Source of the DNA: Heterotrichella gracilis
Lineage: Eukaryota > Sar > Xanthophyceae > Tribonematales > Xanthonemataceae
Assembly (NCBI GenBank): GCA_032358255.1
Contig: JAULBX010025830.1
Location: 62,001 to 126,000 of the forward strand
Reading direction: 5' to 3'
DNA length: 64,000 nt
Shown: piece by piece, positions 21,595 to 33,700 of the stretch
How positions within the stretch are numbered: position 1 is the first letter of the stretch
Layout of the letters: each line of letters begins with the position of its first letter
Notes under the pieces: model-generated
What the model saw: only the letters and a program-made list of their open reading frames with translations
Databases searched by the model: none
What the model was told of the DNA's origin: nothing
Made by a program: the position numbers and the translations under genes

Positions 21595-23558
21595 CCAATG
21601 GCAGATACATGCACCTGACACGTCATGCACCAGGTCTGATATTGTGATTGGCTGCAATGCTGAAAATGCAGGTATGAAGATACCTGCATTCAGGCATCAG
21701 ATGTAGCTATAGCATTGCAGCCGGTAACAATACCGATTACTGACTACATCTCATTGGATGCCAAGAGACTTTTCTTTAGCTGCTATGCTGCACGGCAGTT
21801 GAATATGGGCATTAAAATGGATTTTACTTTGGTCCGCAGCCGCCGTGATGGCTTCAAGCTGGACCAACATGGTTCTTACGCCATGCCATGGAAATTCCAC
21901 TGGTTGCTGCCCGGCCTGTCTGCGTTTTTCAACATTGCTGGCTGTGATGTGTCGCCATGTGACACAGTGTGGGCGTGTCACTGTGGGGGCGTTTTGTATC
22001 TTTCTTTTTTTCTGAGTGGGTGTATGATAATAGTGGCCCCCTAACTACGCCTCTGTGCGTTCCCTTTCTTTCTTTCTTTCTTTTCTTTCTTTCTAATATA
22101 AAACATCATGTTGATATTGCGATAATGCTAAACCAAGTTGTTGAATTAACTATTTCTACCGCCTGCGGCGCAAACTGATGGTGGCCACATGGTGCATGTA
22201 TACCTTGATGCATCGCAAGTCAGCTGTCAGCTGACAACAGCAGGTGGCGAAAGTAGAGTTCAAACGCATATGAACTTCGTGGCACTGCAAATGAACCTAG
22301 CTCTAGCCTAGAGGCTGAATTGTCAGACTCAGGACATGGAGCATGTTCATAGCTCAATTCCTTGGAATCATTGTGGGCATGCAGTGCAACTTGGGTGCTC
22401 CTGCAGGCCCGTGTGTCTTGTGCATGAGTACTCCTCAAAGACTTTGCATACCTATGGCAACACCGCCACAGCAATATTAATGGTGCGGTTGAACACCCTG
22501 GATCATTGGAAACCAAAAGTTTTCCCATGTGGCGAATTGCCACCTGCAGCTGTACAGGCAGCTCAACTTGCTGGTGTCAATCGTCACCACTGTGGCATCG
22601 AACCTTATTATAACTGTTACATAGTCGTCAACCGTTAATGACCAAAATTAGCCACAATAAATAAAAACGGTTGAAACCTGCTGTGTGAACCATGAACCAC
22701 CCTTGCAAGGGGTGATGGGTGCTGGTAGAGGTGGGATAATAACATCAGATGTCAAAAGGAGATCCTGTTCCTTCTCTTATCCACTGCCACACCAGCCACG
22801 AACCGCAAAACTAATAATTGACACAGCCACCCAGAAAATCCCCACCCAAAGACAGTGACGCCCCGCCACCTTATGCCTGCCATGCTGCATGAATGCAACC
22901 CAGCAGCTGCACGACCAGCGATCCGCTGCAATCCCACACAATCCCCGTAAAGCCTGAACAAAAAGCCAAAGCCATCCCAGCATCCAGTCTTCGCACTGCC
23001 TTTGCTCATGTAAGCGAAGGCCGTGTTACGACTGGAGGCTTGGATATGGCGTCCATAATAAAAAAATTTGACAAGTATCGATGATAAGTGCCACCCCGAA
23101 ACTCTCCCCCGCAGGAGAACGGCGCCTGGCAGCGGCAATGGTAGCTTGAACAAGGTCCACCGCAATCTGTTCTCCAGCCCGTGCAGCAAGGCGCAAGCCT
23201 GCCAACATCCAGGCGCGCACGCACCGGCATCCGGCATCTTGCCGCAAGTGCCAGCCTCCACACCTCACAACGCGTTTCCCCTCCAGACCCCAACTAAACC
23301 CTTGAGATGACGCCTGGCGGTGTGGGACAACATGGCGCGCCTTGCTCGTCTTCCGGCACTACCACGCACTGCCGCAGCGGCATGCCGCCCCACAGCAACT
23401 TGCCTTCCCCACCCCAGGTGCCTCTTGGGAGAAGGACAGGCGCCGCGCCCTGCCCTCCAGCATGTGCAGCACAACCACAACCCCAGCGGGCCCATGTGCA
23501 GGTGCATGGAGCAGCACGCCATGTAAACCCCTGCCACTGCACCCCAGCCTCACCCGCT
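21595..23558. other. Convergent intergenic region with a repeat copy and a possible extra exon
   Basis: It holds a large hairpin (21650-21722), a (TTTC)n microsatellite (about 22064-22094), and at its right end (about 23344-23558) a decayed tandem copy of the last part of the GAF/membrane gene's terminal exon. On the minus strand, 23026 to about 23240 has an open, helix-like stretch (LAGLRLAARAGEQIAVDLVQ ...) that could be an extra 3' exon of that gene, but no junction could be fixed. No other gene was recognised. Confidence 0.45.
21650..21722. other. Two-stage hairpin downstream of RNASEH2B
   Basis: An outer 12-bp perfect stem (GGCTGCAATGCT at 21650-21661, AGCATTGCAGCC at 21711-21722) encloses an inner 11-bp perfect stem (AATGCAGGTAT at 21665-21675, ATACCTGCATT at 21680-21690) with a 4-base loop. 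It starts 56 bases after the stop codon, so it probably lies in the 3' UTR. It could be an RNA structure, a miRNA-like precursor or a small MITE remnant. Confidence 0.75.
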
Positions 23559-26500
23559 TCACACCAGCTTGGCCTTTCCCGCCCCAGGCGCCCCCTGGGA
23601 CAAAAACGCACGCCGCGCCCTGCTCTCCACCCTGTGCAGCGTGGCCAGCGGCGCCACCAAGCCCACGCACAGCAGCGCCGCGTACAGGTGGCTGGAGCAC
23701 CACGCCGCCTGCAGCCCGGCCCGGGCCAGGGCGTTGCACAGGCCCCAGCCGCGCACCGCGGCCGTGAGCACCATGAGGCATTGCAGGGGGGCCTGGGTGC
23801 GCACCGGCAGCTGCAGGGGAAGGGGCAGGGGGAGACGTCAGCGGTGCCCAGCAACGTGCTATGTGCTGCTAAACCCTAAACCCTAAAGAGGGAGATGTCA
23901 GCAGGGCCCGGCAAGGTATGTGCTGCTACACCCTAAACATCACACCCGCTGCTACAGGGAACTTGGAAGCAGGGGCAGGCAGCGTACTCTATGTCACGTG
24001 CTGCACACCGGCAGCTGCAAAGGAAGTTACAGCCCACAGCGATGGCACACTCCTCGCCAGTCCAATCCTGACACGCATAATGCCAATACTGTTGACTGAC
24101 CAAGGTCGCAATTGCAGGGACCGTTGACCCTATTCAACCCAATGGACCTCAAGGCAGCGGCGTCAGTGTCCTTGGAGGTATCGCTCCCCTTCTTTTCCTA
24201 ATTTTGTCACTCCCCTCCACAAGGCGGTACACCTGTTGCAAACGCCGACACGCCATAAACCCTAACCCCTAAACAGTGCTCCACTCGTCCAACGTGGGAG
24301 CACCGCCCTGCGCCGCACCTGAGTCGCAAACGCCGCCGCCGCCATGCCCTCCACCCCCGTGATTCTCAGGAACCACATCGCGCTGCCCAGCATGCGCTTG
24401 TCCACCACCCGCAGGTAGAAGGGGTGCAGCAGGAACAGCGTGTAGGCGTTGTAGTACAGCGTGACGGCAACAAGCAGCTGGGAGCGGCGAATCGTGTACC
24501 TGCGGGGGAGGACGAGGCGGGGTTTTCATCCCTTCCCAAAACCCTAAACCCTAAACAGCACAACCCTACACCCTAATCCTGATCCTATCTCAACACCTTG
24601 AACGGCAAAACCATGACCCCCGCCAGCGCCCCCAGTGGCAGCAGTAAAAGGTGGGGCAAGCGTGTGAGCAAATCTCATCTTTAATCCCTACAATGTATAA
24701 CCAAATGTGCGCTGCCGCGCAGTGCCACCATAACCGATGCCTTCGCAAATGCCAGCGCCCTCAGCGGTACCCCAAACCCCCCAAAAACCCTAGCTGGGTG
24801 CCGCCACCATGGGCGTGACCAGTGCCGATGCCAGCGCCTCCCAAAATCATAAAAAAACCCTCGTCTCACCAGCTGAGCGCCGCCACCATGACCATGGCCC
24901 GCGCCAATGCCAGCGCCTCCCCAAAACCCTAGAAACCCTCGACTCGACTCACCAGCTGGGTGCCGCCACCATGAGCGTGACCAGTGCCGATGCCAGCGCC
25001 CCTAGCGGGAGCAGGTAGGGCACCACCTGAGCCAGGCTGCAGGGCGGGAGCACACAGCACGACAGCACGCACAGCAGGACGTAGAGGCAGAAGGAGATGT
25101 TGGCCTGCGGCAGGGGGGCACGCTAGGATGTAGGGCTAGGATCTAGGGTTTTTAGCGAGAGTTTAGAGCTTAGGGATGTAGAGACAGGAGTAGATGCCTG
25201 GCCTGCGGCACCAGGAATGGTCCAAGGATGTGTAAATGCATTGTTTAGGGTTCAATGCCTAGGGTTTGGGGAGCACAGCAGGATGCAGGGGCAGAAGGAG
25301 ATCTTGGCGTGGGGTGCCAGGCAACCGAGGAGACACACAGGGTTTTGCAGACCCTACACCCTGCACCCTAGTGCACCTGCACGGTGCACCTTGGTGCCCT
25401 TGCGCCCAAACGACTCCCTGAACCTACCGGTAGGGAAGCACATAAGGATGGGCAGGCAGAAGGGGATTTCGGTGTACCAAGCAAAGGTCACGGCTTGCAG
25501 TGTGTAGCAAACCATACTCTGCACCCTGCATCATATACCCTGCACCGCACCTTGGTGCCCTTGCGCCCAAACCACTCCCTGAAAGCCGCTTCCACCCGCT
25601 CGTCGGCAAAGCAGGGCAGCCATACGCTGCCCCACGCATCCGACGGCAGCGCCGCCAGCGCACCCGCACTCCACTGCGGCTCCACAGCAGACACGGCGCC
25701 CTGCCTGGCCCTGCCCAGGGGCTGTGCAGCCTTGGGCGCCTTCTCCAGCCCTGCCTCGTACCCCACATCCGCATGCCACAGGCTGCGGTGGTGCGGGCCC
25801 GGCTCCCCGCCCTGCGGGGTTGCGGCGCCTGCCGGCACGGACCGTGACTCTGAGGGAATGCTCCCTGGTGGGCTATCGTAGCGCCCGTCCGCGTGCCACA
25901 GCCTGTGGCGAGGGACCATCTCGGGGATGACTTCATCCCTGTGGCTAGGAATCATCCCGGGGATGGCTTCGCCCTCGTCCAAGCTGCTCCCGCTGGCGCC
26001 CACGCATGTGCATGAGGATGTGGCGCAGCTGGCGCTGGTGGAGCCCCCCGCGTACACCGGCAAGTCAGCGGCGTCCCACCCCACCGCACCCTCGCCAGCG
26101 GCTGTTGAGGTGTGATTGAGCAGGGCTTCAGCAGAGGTCAAGGGTTCGTCTGCAAGCGACGCGGATGGCGGCAGGGAGGCGAGCGACTGCTCCAACAGCA
26201 GCGAGTGGGGCGCGCTGGGCGGGGTCTCCACCGGGAGGAGGTGGGGCAGCAGCGCACGCAGGCTGTCCTGCGGGTGGGAAGGGGGGAAAGGGAGTGTTTA
26301 CTAGGTCGGCAGCGATGGTTCACACCATCCCCAGGGCTCCATCCCTCAAAATAAAACTTTAAACCCGAACCCCTTCTACCTGTAGGTACAGATGCAGGCA
26401 GTCCCCTGGGCAAAGCGGATGAGCAACCCTAAAACCCTCAACCTTAAACCCTAATCCCCTCCTACCTGCAGGTACAGATCCAGGTGGTCGGGCCCCCCGC

Positions 26501-29143
26501 CCGTGGCCTGCATCACTGTGGTTGTGGCAGCCGCCACCTGGTGCGACAGCTGGTTGAGCGTGGTCAGGTGGTCTGAGAGCAGAGGCGCAAGCAGGGTCGA
26601 CAGCGTCATGCCATATGATAGCAGCCTGCGCCAGAAAAGGGTTGAGTTTAGCGTTGAGTTGTGGGGTTTAGGCGTGGCGGTATATTAATACCCCTGGTGG
26701 TGGATGCATGGTCCTCTGGTGCCTGAATGCTGCTGCGCCATGCCAACGCACAGATGAATTTATTAGACCCCTCATTTTGCACAGATCTGTACTCTGCATG
26801 TGTGAGTTCCACCCTGAGCTCATTTCTGTGCTGCTGCCAAGATCAATGTTATGCGTTCCCAACATGACTCATTATTCCGAGGCAGCAATCGCTAATACAT
26901 GGCCCTCCAATGCACACACGTGGGTGCATGCTGCTGCACCATGCAACAGCTCAAGAGGAATGAATCTGATCCACCCCAGTTGCAACAGATCTGCATTTCG
27001 CACACGTGAGTTTGCATGATTTCGTACCTTGAGCTGACCGCGGTGCTGGTCCCAAAGCCAATGTTGAGCGTCCCCAGCATGAGGCGGGGCCCCGACTCCC
27101 GCTCGCTCAGTGACGAACCAGAGGAAGCCACTCGACCGAGGTCGCCACCTGACGACATGTCGCTCTCGTACCCAGAGCAGACCTCGTTGCTTTCGCAACC
27201 ACAGTCGCTGACCCGGCTGCCTGAGCTGTGGGACCAAGGGGGGTGCTGCTCTGATGGGGCTGTGGCGGTGTCATCCCCTGTGTCATCACCCATGTCGGTG
27301 TCACCATCACCACCACCACCACCACCACCACCAGCCATGTTGCCGCCACCCCCACCGCCACCACCAGCGCAAGCACAAGCATGCCCCTGCCCATCCCCGT
27401 CACCATCACCCAAGTACCCCTGCTCGCACTCCCAGCTGCCCCATGTGGGCGCCACCTGGCCTCCGCTCCTGGTTGCTGGGTGTGGTGCTGCGCTGCTGCT
27501 CGTGTGGTGGTGGCGATGGGCACTGGCGGTGCTCAGTGGCTGCGAGTCCTGACTGGAGAAGCTTGACTGCTGGTATACCGGTGTCGCAGCCGGTGGTGCG
27601 ATGATGGGCACGCACAGCAGGGAGCTGCACCCGTCTGTCGACCACGCCTGCTCCAAATCGTACAGCCTCACAGCCCTGCATGGTGGAGGCTTTGCTTAGG
27701 GTTTAGGGTCTAGGGTTATTGCCTTGTGTGTGCCAGCAGGAGCCCAGCCGAGGCATAGGTGCCGCTACAGCGTGGTTGTCCACCTTGGTGACTGTGAGCA
27801 AACCCTTCAACCCTACACCCTAGGTGTGGTGCGAAAAGCGTGATGCCAGTGCTGTGAGCGTATTGGGTGCGATGCTGAAACCCGTTTGCTTATCGAGTCC
27901 AAAAGCGCATGTATGTGTACAGCAGCACAAGAAAAATTGTGGTACTGTACCTTTCGGCGTCTAGAGAGCTCAAGGTCCATGTCTTGGACAACAGGGCGCT
28001 CCCTGGAGCCGAGTTGCCTATCGGGCAGGCGGCCATGGTGACAGGCCCATAGCTGAGGAAGTTGCTGAAGGTGAGCAGGTGGACTTCGGTTGCTGACACT
28101 GGCAAGCTGCAGCAGTAACAAGTAGGGTAAGGAGGTGGGACCCTGTGCTAGGGAGATACGGACAGATAGAACTCTGCAAACTGGAACACGTAGTCCTGTT
28201 GCAGACGCAGGGACACGCTGCAGCAGTAAGGAGTAGGTGAGGAGGTGTGGAATGTGGGGAGGTGGGATCCTCTGGTGCAGATGTGGACAGATAGCACAGT
28301 GCAAACAGTACTATGTAGGGTAAGGGGTGGTGTAGAATAAGAGTTGAGTGCCACTAACACGAGCACTGTACAACAGTAACTAGCAGGGAAAGGGTGTGTG
28401 GAACCCCAGGGTTTCTTTTGCTTGCAGTAATTGGTAAATGGTTCCAGAACAGCAGCTAGGGCATGGTGTCGGTGCCAGGTAGTGTTGCATATTGAACCGG
28501 GCGTAGTGAGCACATTAGCCATGGCATCCACTCACAGCGGCCAAAGCCACACCAGCGTTATGTTGGGCATAACCTGGTACGTCATACCCGTCACAACACT
28601 CAATTTGTGTCATTGCAGTTGATTGGTGGCACCCACGTTGTGCAAAACCCTATTCAGCTTGGCTGACACCGTTGGTCTATATTTATGGGTGAAGCAGGCA
28701 TATGGGCACAACAGGCCTGGTGGGTACTTGCGGAGACTACGTACAGACTAGCACATACAGGGGCACGCTTATAAGTGTACAGCCCTTCCAGGCGTGCTTT
28801 TGTATGTGCATACAAGTGGTCGTACCAGCCATGTCTATTGGGCTTGGTGCTTGTGTGCAGCCTGATATGCCACACCCGCCTCAAGGGCCCACACAGGCCA
28901 CAGCTGCGACACTGTACAGACATGATTGCATACCCAAGGCATACCATGGCAACACCCAGCACGGGCAATTGGTTTCTAAAGGGCCCGCACCTGATGGACA
29001 CCAGGTTGACGTAAGGCTCATCACACACGGTGTGGAACAGCAGGCGGAGCTCCTCTGCCAGCTGTGGGTAGACAAAGCCGTCCGCAGCGCTGCCTATGAT
29101 ACCTTCAGCAACGCCTGTGAGGTCCATAGCTGTGCCAAGCACC
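23559..29143 (-). CDS. GAF-like, multi-pass membrane protein (N-terminus not resolved)
   Basis: Exons in gene order: 29143-28991, 28106-27951, 27675-27028, 26625-26466, 26267-25551, 25104-24953, 24499-24319, 23810-23559 (TGA); phases agree. Together they code for about 805 residues. The first exons resemble a GAF sensor domain: LRLLFHTVCDEPYVNLVSI, VHLLTFSNFLSYGPVTMAA, and RLYDLEQAWS...SSLLCVPII. Next come a Gly/Ser/Asp-rich disordered stretch with polyglycine runs, a helical segment (LLSDHLTTLNQLSHQVAAA), and a long variable exon ending in FREWFGRKGTK. The last three exons carry about five to six hydrophobic segments (ISFCLYVLLCVLSCCVL, VVPYLLPLGALASALVTLMV, LLVAVTLYYNAYTLFLLHPF, MWFLRITGVEGMAAAAF, AALLCVGLVAPLATL). 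No catalytic motif was seen. It may be a small-ligand or light-responsive membrane sensor, but that is only inference. Exon 1 is preceded by an acceptor-like CAG, so further 5' exons probably exist in 29144-30270. Confidence 0.6.
24690..25020 (-). repeat. Fourfold tandem copies of an exon 3' end plus donor (GAF/membrane gene)
   Basis: The 3' end of the exon 25104-24953 (minus strand ...GGTGGCGGCACCCAGCTG|GTGAGTC) is followed in the intron by three decaying copies starting near 24930, 24840 and 24775, period about 82 bp. The second copy keeps the CAGCTG|GTGAGA donor. GGGTTTCTAGGG- and GGGTTTTT-type tracts separate the units. Confidence 0.85.
25262..25500 (-). repeat. Two decoy copies of the ANISFCLYVLLC exon start, with preceding exon end
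   Basis: The true exon start at 25104 (AACATCTCCTTCTGCCT on the minus strand) has related copies near 25305-25265 (AAGATCTCCTTCTGCCC) and 25480-25440 (GAAATCCCCTTCTGCCTG). A copy of the preceding exon's end (TTTGGGCGCAAGGGCACC) lies at about 25415-25385. The copy near 25440-25480 reads well as a hydrophobic peptide but does not fit phase, so it was not used in the gene model. Confidence 0.7.
26730..27085 (-). repeat. About 200-bp tandem duplication around an exon end (GAF/membrane gene)
   Basis: The block 26930-27085, which spans the end of exon 27675-27028 and its donor, is repeated at about 26730-26875. Shared words are CAGATCTG, GTGAGTT and GAGCTGAC/GAGCTCAT, then GTGCTG and CAATGTT. The copy has lost the donor. 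Confidence 0.7.
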
Positions 29144-30706
29144 CTGCACAGACAGGGTGACATGGGGTTGCCGCCCACCTGCACCAATTTGCATGCATGC
29201 ATGCGCCGCACTCTCACGCAGAAACCATTGGTCCCAACCCACGTACGAGTTGTTTCGTGACACCCACTTACCTATGAGCTCCTTGGGTAGCTACACCGTC
29301 CTGTGGTACTTTTCCCACGGGCTTCCAGCTGGTGTGTAGTGCAACACGTGCGAGTGGGGTGGCTCAGCCCAATTGTGGCAAATAACGCTGGCCGTCCCCA
29401 GGCAAACGCCCCAGAAGGCTGATAAACCTTGAAGCCTGCAGGGCAAACACCTATGGGCTGCCCTTGTGCCAATCAGGTGGGCTGGTGAAAGCTTCCGAAT
29501 AGCGCACAGCTGTGACGATTTGGGCACCCTGTCAAAATATCCAGCGAAGCCAACACTTTCAATGGGCCATGCGTCTGCTATTCCAGGCGGAAACCGTTGT
29601 GGGTGGTTTCGTTGTTTGGAAAGGGACAATAGTGGGCAGCAGTTCGCCTCTTCGAGGCTGAGCTCCAAGTCGTTGTAAGCGGAGTCAGAACGACAATTAG
29701 TAGAGGGAAGGAAGGACACCCCACTGAAGACGTTTCAAAACCTCCTCCCAAGAGCAAATATACTCACAGAGGTCAACTTTGCGCACGTCGTACTTCCCCA
29801 GGCTACGGTGGGTTGTTGTATAAGGTTGGGGGTCTTGAACTTCCAGTTGAAGCCGGCAATTTGATGCCCGACTTTTGCGCCAGTTGGCATTACGGTTTCT
29901 GCCACGTCGTCAGCTGGATGACGTATTTGCTTGTAAAAAGGTAAACGTTTACGTTTACAAACGTATTGCCAAGCTGTTCGCCTCCTCACGGACAGGGTCC
30001 CCTGCACGAGCCTGTGATGCACTGGACTTCACATGGTTGCTGTGCCTAGTAAGGTGCACCCTCTGCAGTGCACGACAAGCACGTCTGGTGGTGCACGGGA
30101 ACAAAGAACCCAGCTCTCGGATCTGGAGCGAACGCCATTGGCCCTCCTGACAGGCCCCAAGCCGTAGCGTGCTAGCCATGGAGGAGCAAGCAGTCAGTAG
30201 AGGCATTGTGTCATACCTACGGCCTGCTGGAGCAGTAGCAGTCCCATCGTGGGTGTGTCTGCCGGGCATGCATGGCCAATAAAACCCTATTGACTGGAAG
30301 ATAAAACCCTAACGAGCGGGGCTTACTAAGGTGGTACAAAGTGGGACCGTGTGGGTCCTTTCCAGCCGATGCACTTGTGTCGACAGCCTTTCGCTACGGC
30401 AACTGCCCTTGGCAACCGGTTGAAAACTGTCTGCTAGTCCCAAGCAAGTAGGGCATCAAAGCTGCGACTGTGCACCTCTAGTGGAACATATACCTAGTCG
30501 GGCCTTGAGTGCCCACATATTGGATGGTCACCTCGAAACGCCTCAACATACCTATCGCCGTAGGTCGCAGCAGCCTCCTGTAACACCCAACAGGAAGGCC
30601 GTGCTTGGGCTAACTTAATCGGGTTTATACCACCGACAGCCAAACACATCCAACGCACAAAGGTAGTGCGAAAGCTGTGGCAACCCACCCCACAGCCGGT
30701 TGGATC
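29144..30706. other. Head-to-head region; probable unresolved 5' exons of the GAF/membrane gene
   Basis: Several minus-strand open stretches look protein-like (for example 29690-29450, with PIESVGFAGYFDRVPKSSQL and HLIGTRAAHRCLP; 29890-29760; 30200-30070), but they could not be joined by phase-consistent splice sites. A GTAAGT donor lies at 29272-29277 (minus strand). The start codon of the giant plus-strand gene marks the right edge. The promoter of the giant gene presumably lies at about 30300-30700. Confidence 0.4.
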
Positions 30707-33700
30707 ATGGAGCTGGATACCGAGGTAGGTGGCACACTCTGCGCATGTATCTTCACCAATAGCATCTGCTCTGAGAAGTTGCACATACAATATTGGAGCC
30801 ACTATGCATGCATACGGATGTTTTCTTGGATGAGATCGAACCTTCGTGTGCAGGGCGCAAGCCTAGCCGATGCGCTCTCCATACTAGCCTCTACCGCCAC
30901 GTCCCTGGTCGAAGGAGGTAAGGCACCCAACTCTCCTTTCAACCGTGCTGGTGCACACTGTGCTTGCTCCAAGGGTTGCACCCCTTACCCCGCAGCATGT
31001 GCTGGCCACATGTCCCCCGTGCCACATAGTTTTACTTGGCCACAGACACTCTAAAAACACAGGCATTCAACCTTGCACATGCGCTGCGCCAAGCAGCTTG
31101 ATCGTAGCACAGTTTGACTTGCCCCCCACCATGCCATATCATGCATTCTAGCACCCCAGGCAGACTACCTGCAGCCAGATTTGCATTCACAGCGCTGCAC
31201 AGGCCTATGTCAGCACTGCGATATTATCTGCGCGCCATGCCATATGCATGCATACATATCTTGCCATGTGCGCATTGCCCACCCTGGTAAGGGTCCCATA
31301 GTCTGTGTCCCCACCCCGCAGTGGACACTGTGCAAAGCCTGTTGGAGTCGGAAGTGCGCCAGGTGTCGGACAGCTGCTGGACGTTCAGGGACCACACCGT
31401 GCAGGTGCGCACCCCCGCTGAACCCTAGGGTAGGGGCAATATGCCGACTAGTTAATCACAGCTAGCAAGATCAGAAGTTTTGCCCTACACGCCAACCAGC
31501 CCGCCCAGCATTTTTTACACGGTTTAGTGCCATCCCTGCACGTACGTTGCGTGCAAATGCCACGAGCCAATGAAGACGCCCCTTCACACCTCGCCATGCC
31601 GTGCCGATGCCCATGCCAAGCCCATGCCCATGCCAATGCATGCATTCCCCTGACCCTGCTCGGACCGCGCAGGTCAAGACCTCGATCCTGCGGTCCCACT
31701 CGGTCAAGGTGGTTGAGGCCACCTTTGACACGGATGTGGAGATCAATTTGCTGCAGCAAGCATTGGACCAGTGGCAAAAGGCTGCGGAGGGTGCAGTGGC
31801 CAGCAGCGCGCTGCAGCTCAGAGTGGCGGAGCTGAGGGTGGTGGATGAAACCATCAGGTATGGTGCTGGATGCAGCAAACAGCTGGTGCTGCACGTCATG
31901 GTCGTTAGGTTTGATGTTTAGGTGCTGGATCAGTGGTAGAATGCTGGGGAGGGGGCGGTGGCTAGCAGCGCACTGCAGCTCAGAGTGGCCAAGCTGAGGG
32001 TGGTGGATGGATCCATGAGGTACCGCAGCAGTGCACCACATGCAGCCCTGCGCATGACCATGGCGATGTCCCCTTGGTGGCCATGGCATCACCATGCCTG
32101 ACCATGGTAATGCCCCACTGGCGCCATGTGCGGGCATCCCGCCAAAGGGAAGGAGGGGGACCACCCACTCATTGCAAAAGGGAGGGCATTGTCACACACC
32201 GAAACAGATGCCCACGATGCCGTGCAGGCTAATGGAGGAGCACCAGCCCAACCGGGCCATGCTGCTCAGGTTCAAGGGTTTTAGGGTTTTAGCGTTCACA
32301 GGAGGGCATCGCCCCACTAACCAAAACCCGATGCCCATGCAGGCTAGTGGAGGAGCACCAGCCCAACCGCGCCATGCTGCTCGTCGCCCTGGACCACCTG
32401 CTGCGCACCAGCGCCCGGCTGGGCCCCGCGGTGCAGTCCCGCTGCCCCAGCACGGTGGCTGTGCTCAAGTCGCTGGCGCTGTATGTGGGAAAGTGCGCCA
32501 TCACCCAGGCAGAGGTGGAGGACACAATAGGTGGGTGTTTGGCTTTTGCTAGGGTGTAGGGTTTGGGGCTCAGGGTTGGGGTTTTGCATGTGGGCAAAAA
32601 GTGCGCGATGGCCCAGGCGGAGGTCGAGGACATCAAAGGTGGGCGATTGGCTTTTGCTAGGGTTTAGGGTTTTGGGTTTGCGTGTGGGAAAGTATGCGAT
32701 GGCACAGGCAGAGGTGGAGGACACAACAGGTGGGCGCCTGACTTTTGCTCGGGTTTAGGGTTTAGGGTTTGGCATGTGGGCAATGGGTGTGATGGCCCCG
32801 GCTGAGGTCGAGGACACCAACATGCTTTAAACCCCAACCGGATTCTAACCCTACTTTGTGGCGTGTGCTTCCCACAGGCCTCCAGCGCGTGCTGAGCAGG
32901 TGGGTTGGCTACTGCGAGTGGGCGGCTGCGCTGTACCAGCCCACTGTGCAGCAGACCCCGCAGCTGTGCACCACACTACTGGACCTGCCCGCATTTGAGG
33001 AGGTGCGAATGTGTGCTTTTGGACACGCTTTTGGATACGAATGGGATGGAAAAGTGAACTATATGCAAGAGAGATATAATAGAACATGCAAAACATCTAT
33101 TGATTTGTTCTCCAGCACTAAATGCAGCTTTTTATTAGATTCAGGCCATGGGTATACTGGCGGCAGACGTATGTGATGTGTCTGGCAAGCACGCTTGCAA
33201 TTGCACAACAGCAAGCCAATAAGCAGGTGACCACATTGGACATACCAGTCATTTCACTCACTATTGCCATGCCGCTCGCAGCTGCCCCCCCTCCCTCTCT
33301 CTCCTCTCCCTGTAACACCCCTTTGCCGCTCCATGCGGAGCCTCCCCGCCAAACCCCCTCCCCCCCCCCCCCCCCCCAGGACACCACCCCATCGCCCATA
33401 GTGCAAGCCTTTGTAAATGCACAGCACACACTTGCAATGCCACTCACAGCACATGCAAACCACCCTCCCCTCCCTAAGCCCTGCTCCCAACCACTCAACC
33501 CTCGTCCCCTCCCACCCCCCACAGGACAGCACCCCCACCAACGCCCGCGAGGACCACATCGTCGCCCTCATCAAGTCGCACACAGCCCTGCTCCAACAAT
33601 TCCCCTGGTACCAAGTGGCAAACAGCTGGTACAGCCACTGGCAGTCGATCTACGCGGCCACCCTGCTCCAACACTTGAAGGCCTTTTTCGAGAAAGTTAC

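Noticed and set aside
22064-22094. (TTTC)n tract as a poly-pyrimidine regulatory element
   Set aside because: Simple microsatellite between genes with no nearby acceptor or promoter to regulate.
22752-23261. 169-codon open frame on the minus strand
   Set aside because: Cys/Trp/Gly-rich with no motif. A different frame of the same stretch looks more protein-like, so this one is probably chance.
25430-25500. Hydrophobic minus-strand stretch (YTEIPFCLPILMCFPT) as a membrane exon
   Set aside because: Its splice phases do not fit the neighbouring exons, and it aligns with the true exon start at 25104, so it is a decoy copy.
33370-33470. Using the acceptor after the C homopolymer as the start of exon 7
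   Set aside because: It is a decoy copy. Only the acceptor before 33525 keeps a long open frame in phase with exon 6 and with good protein character.
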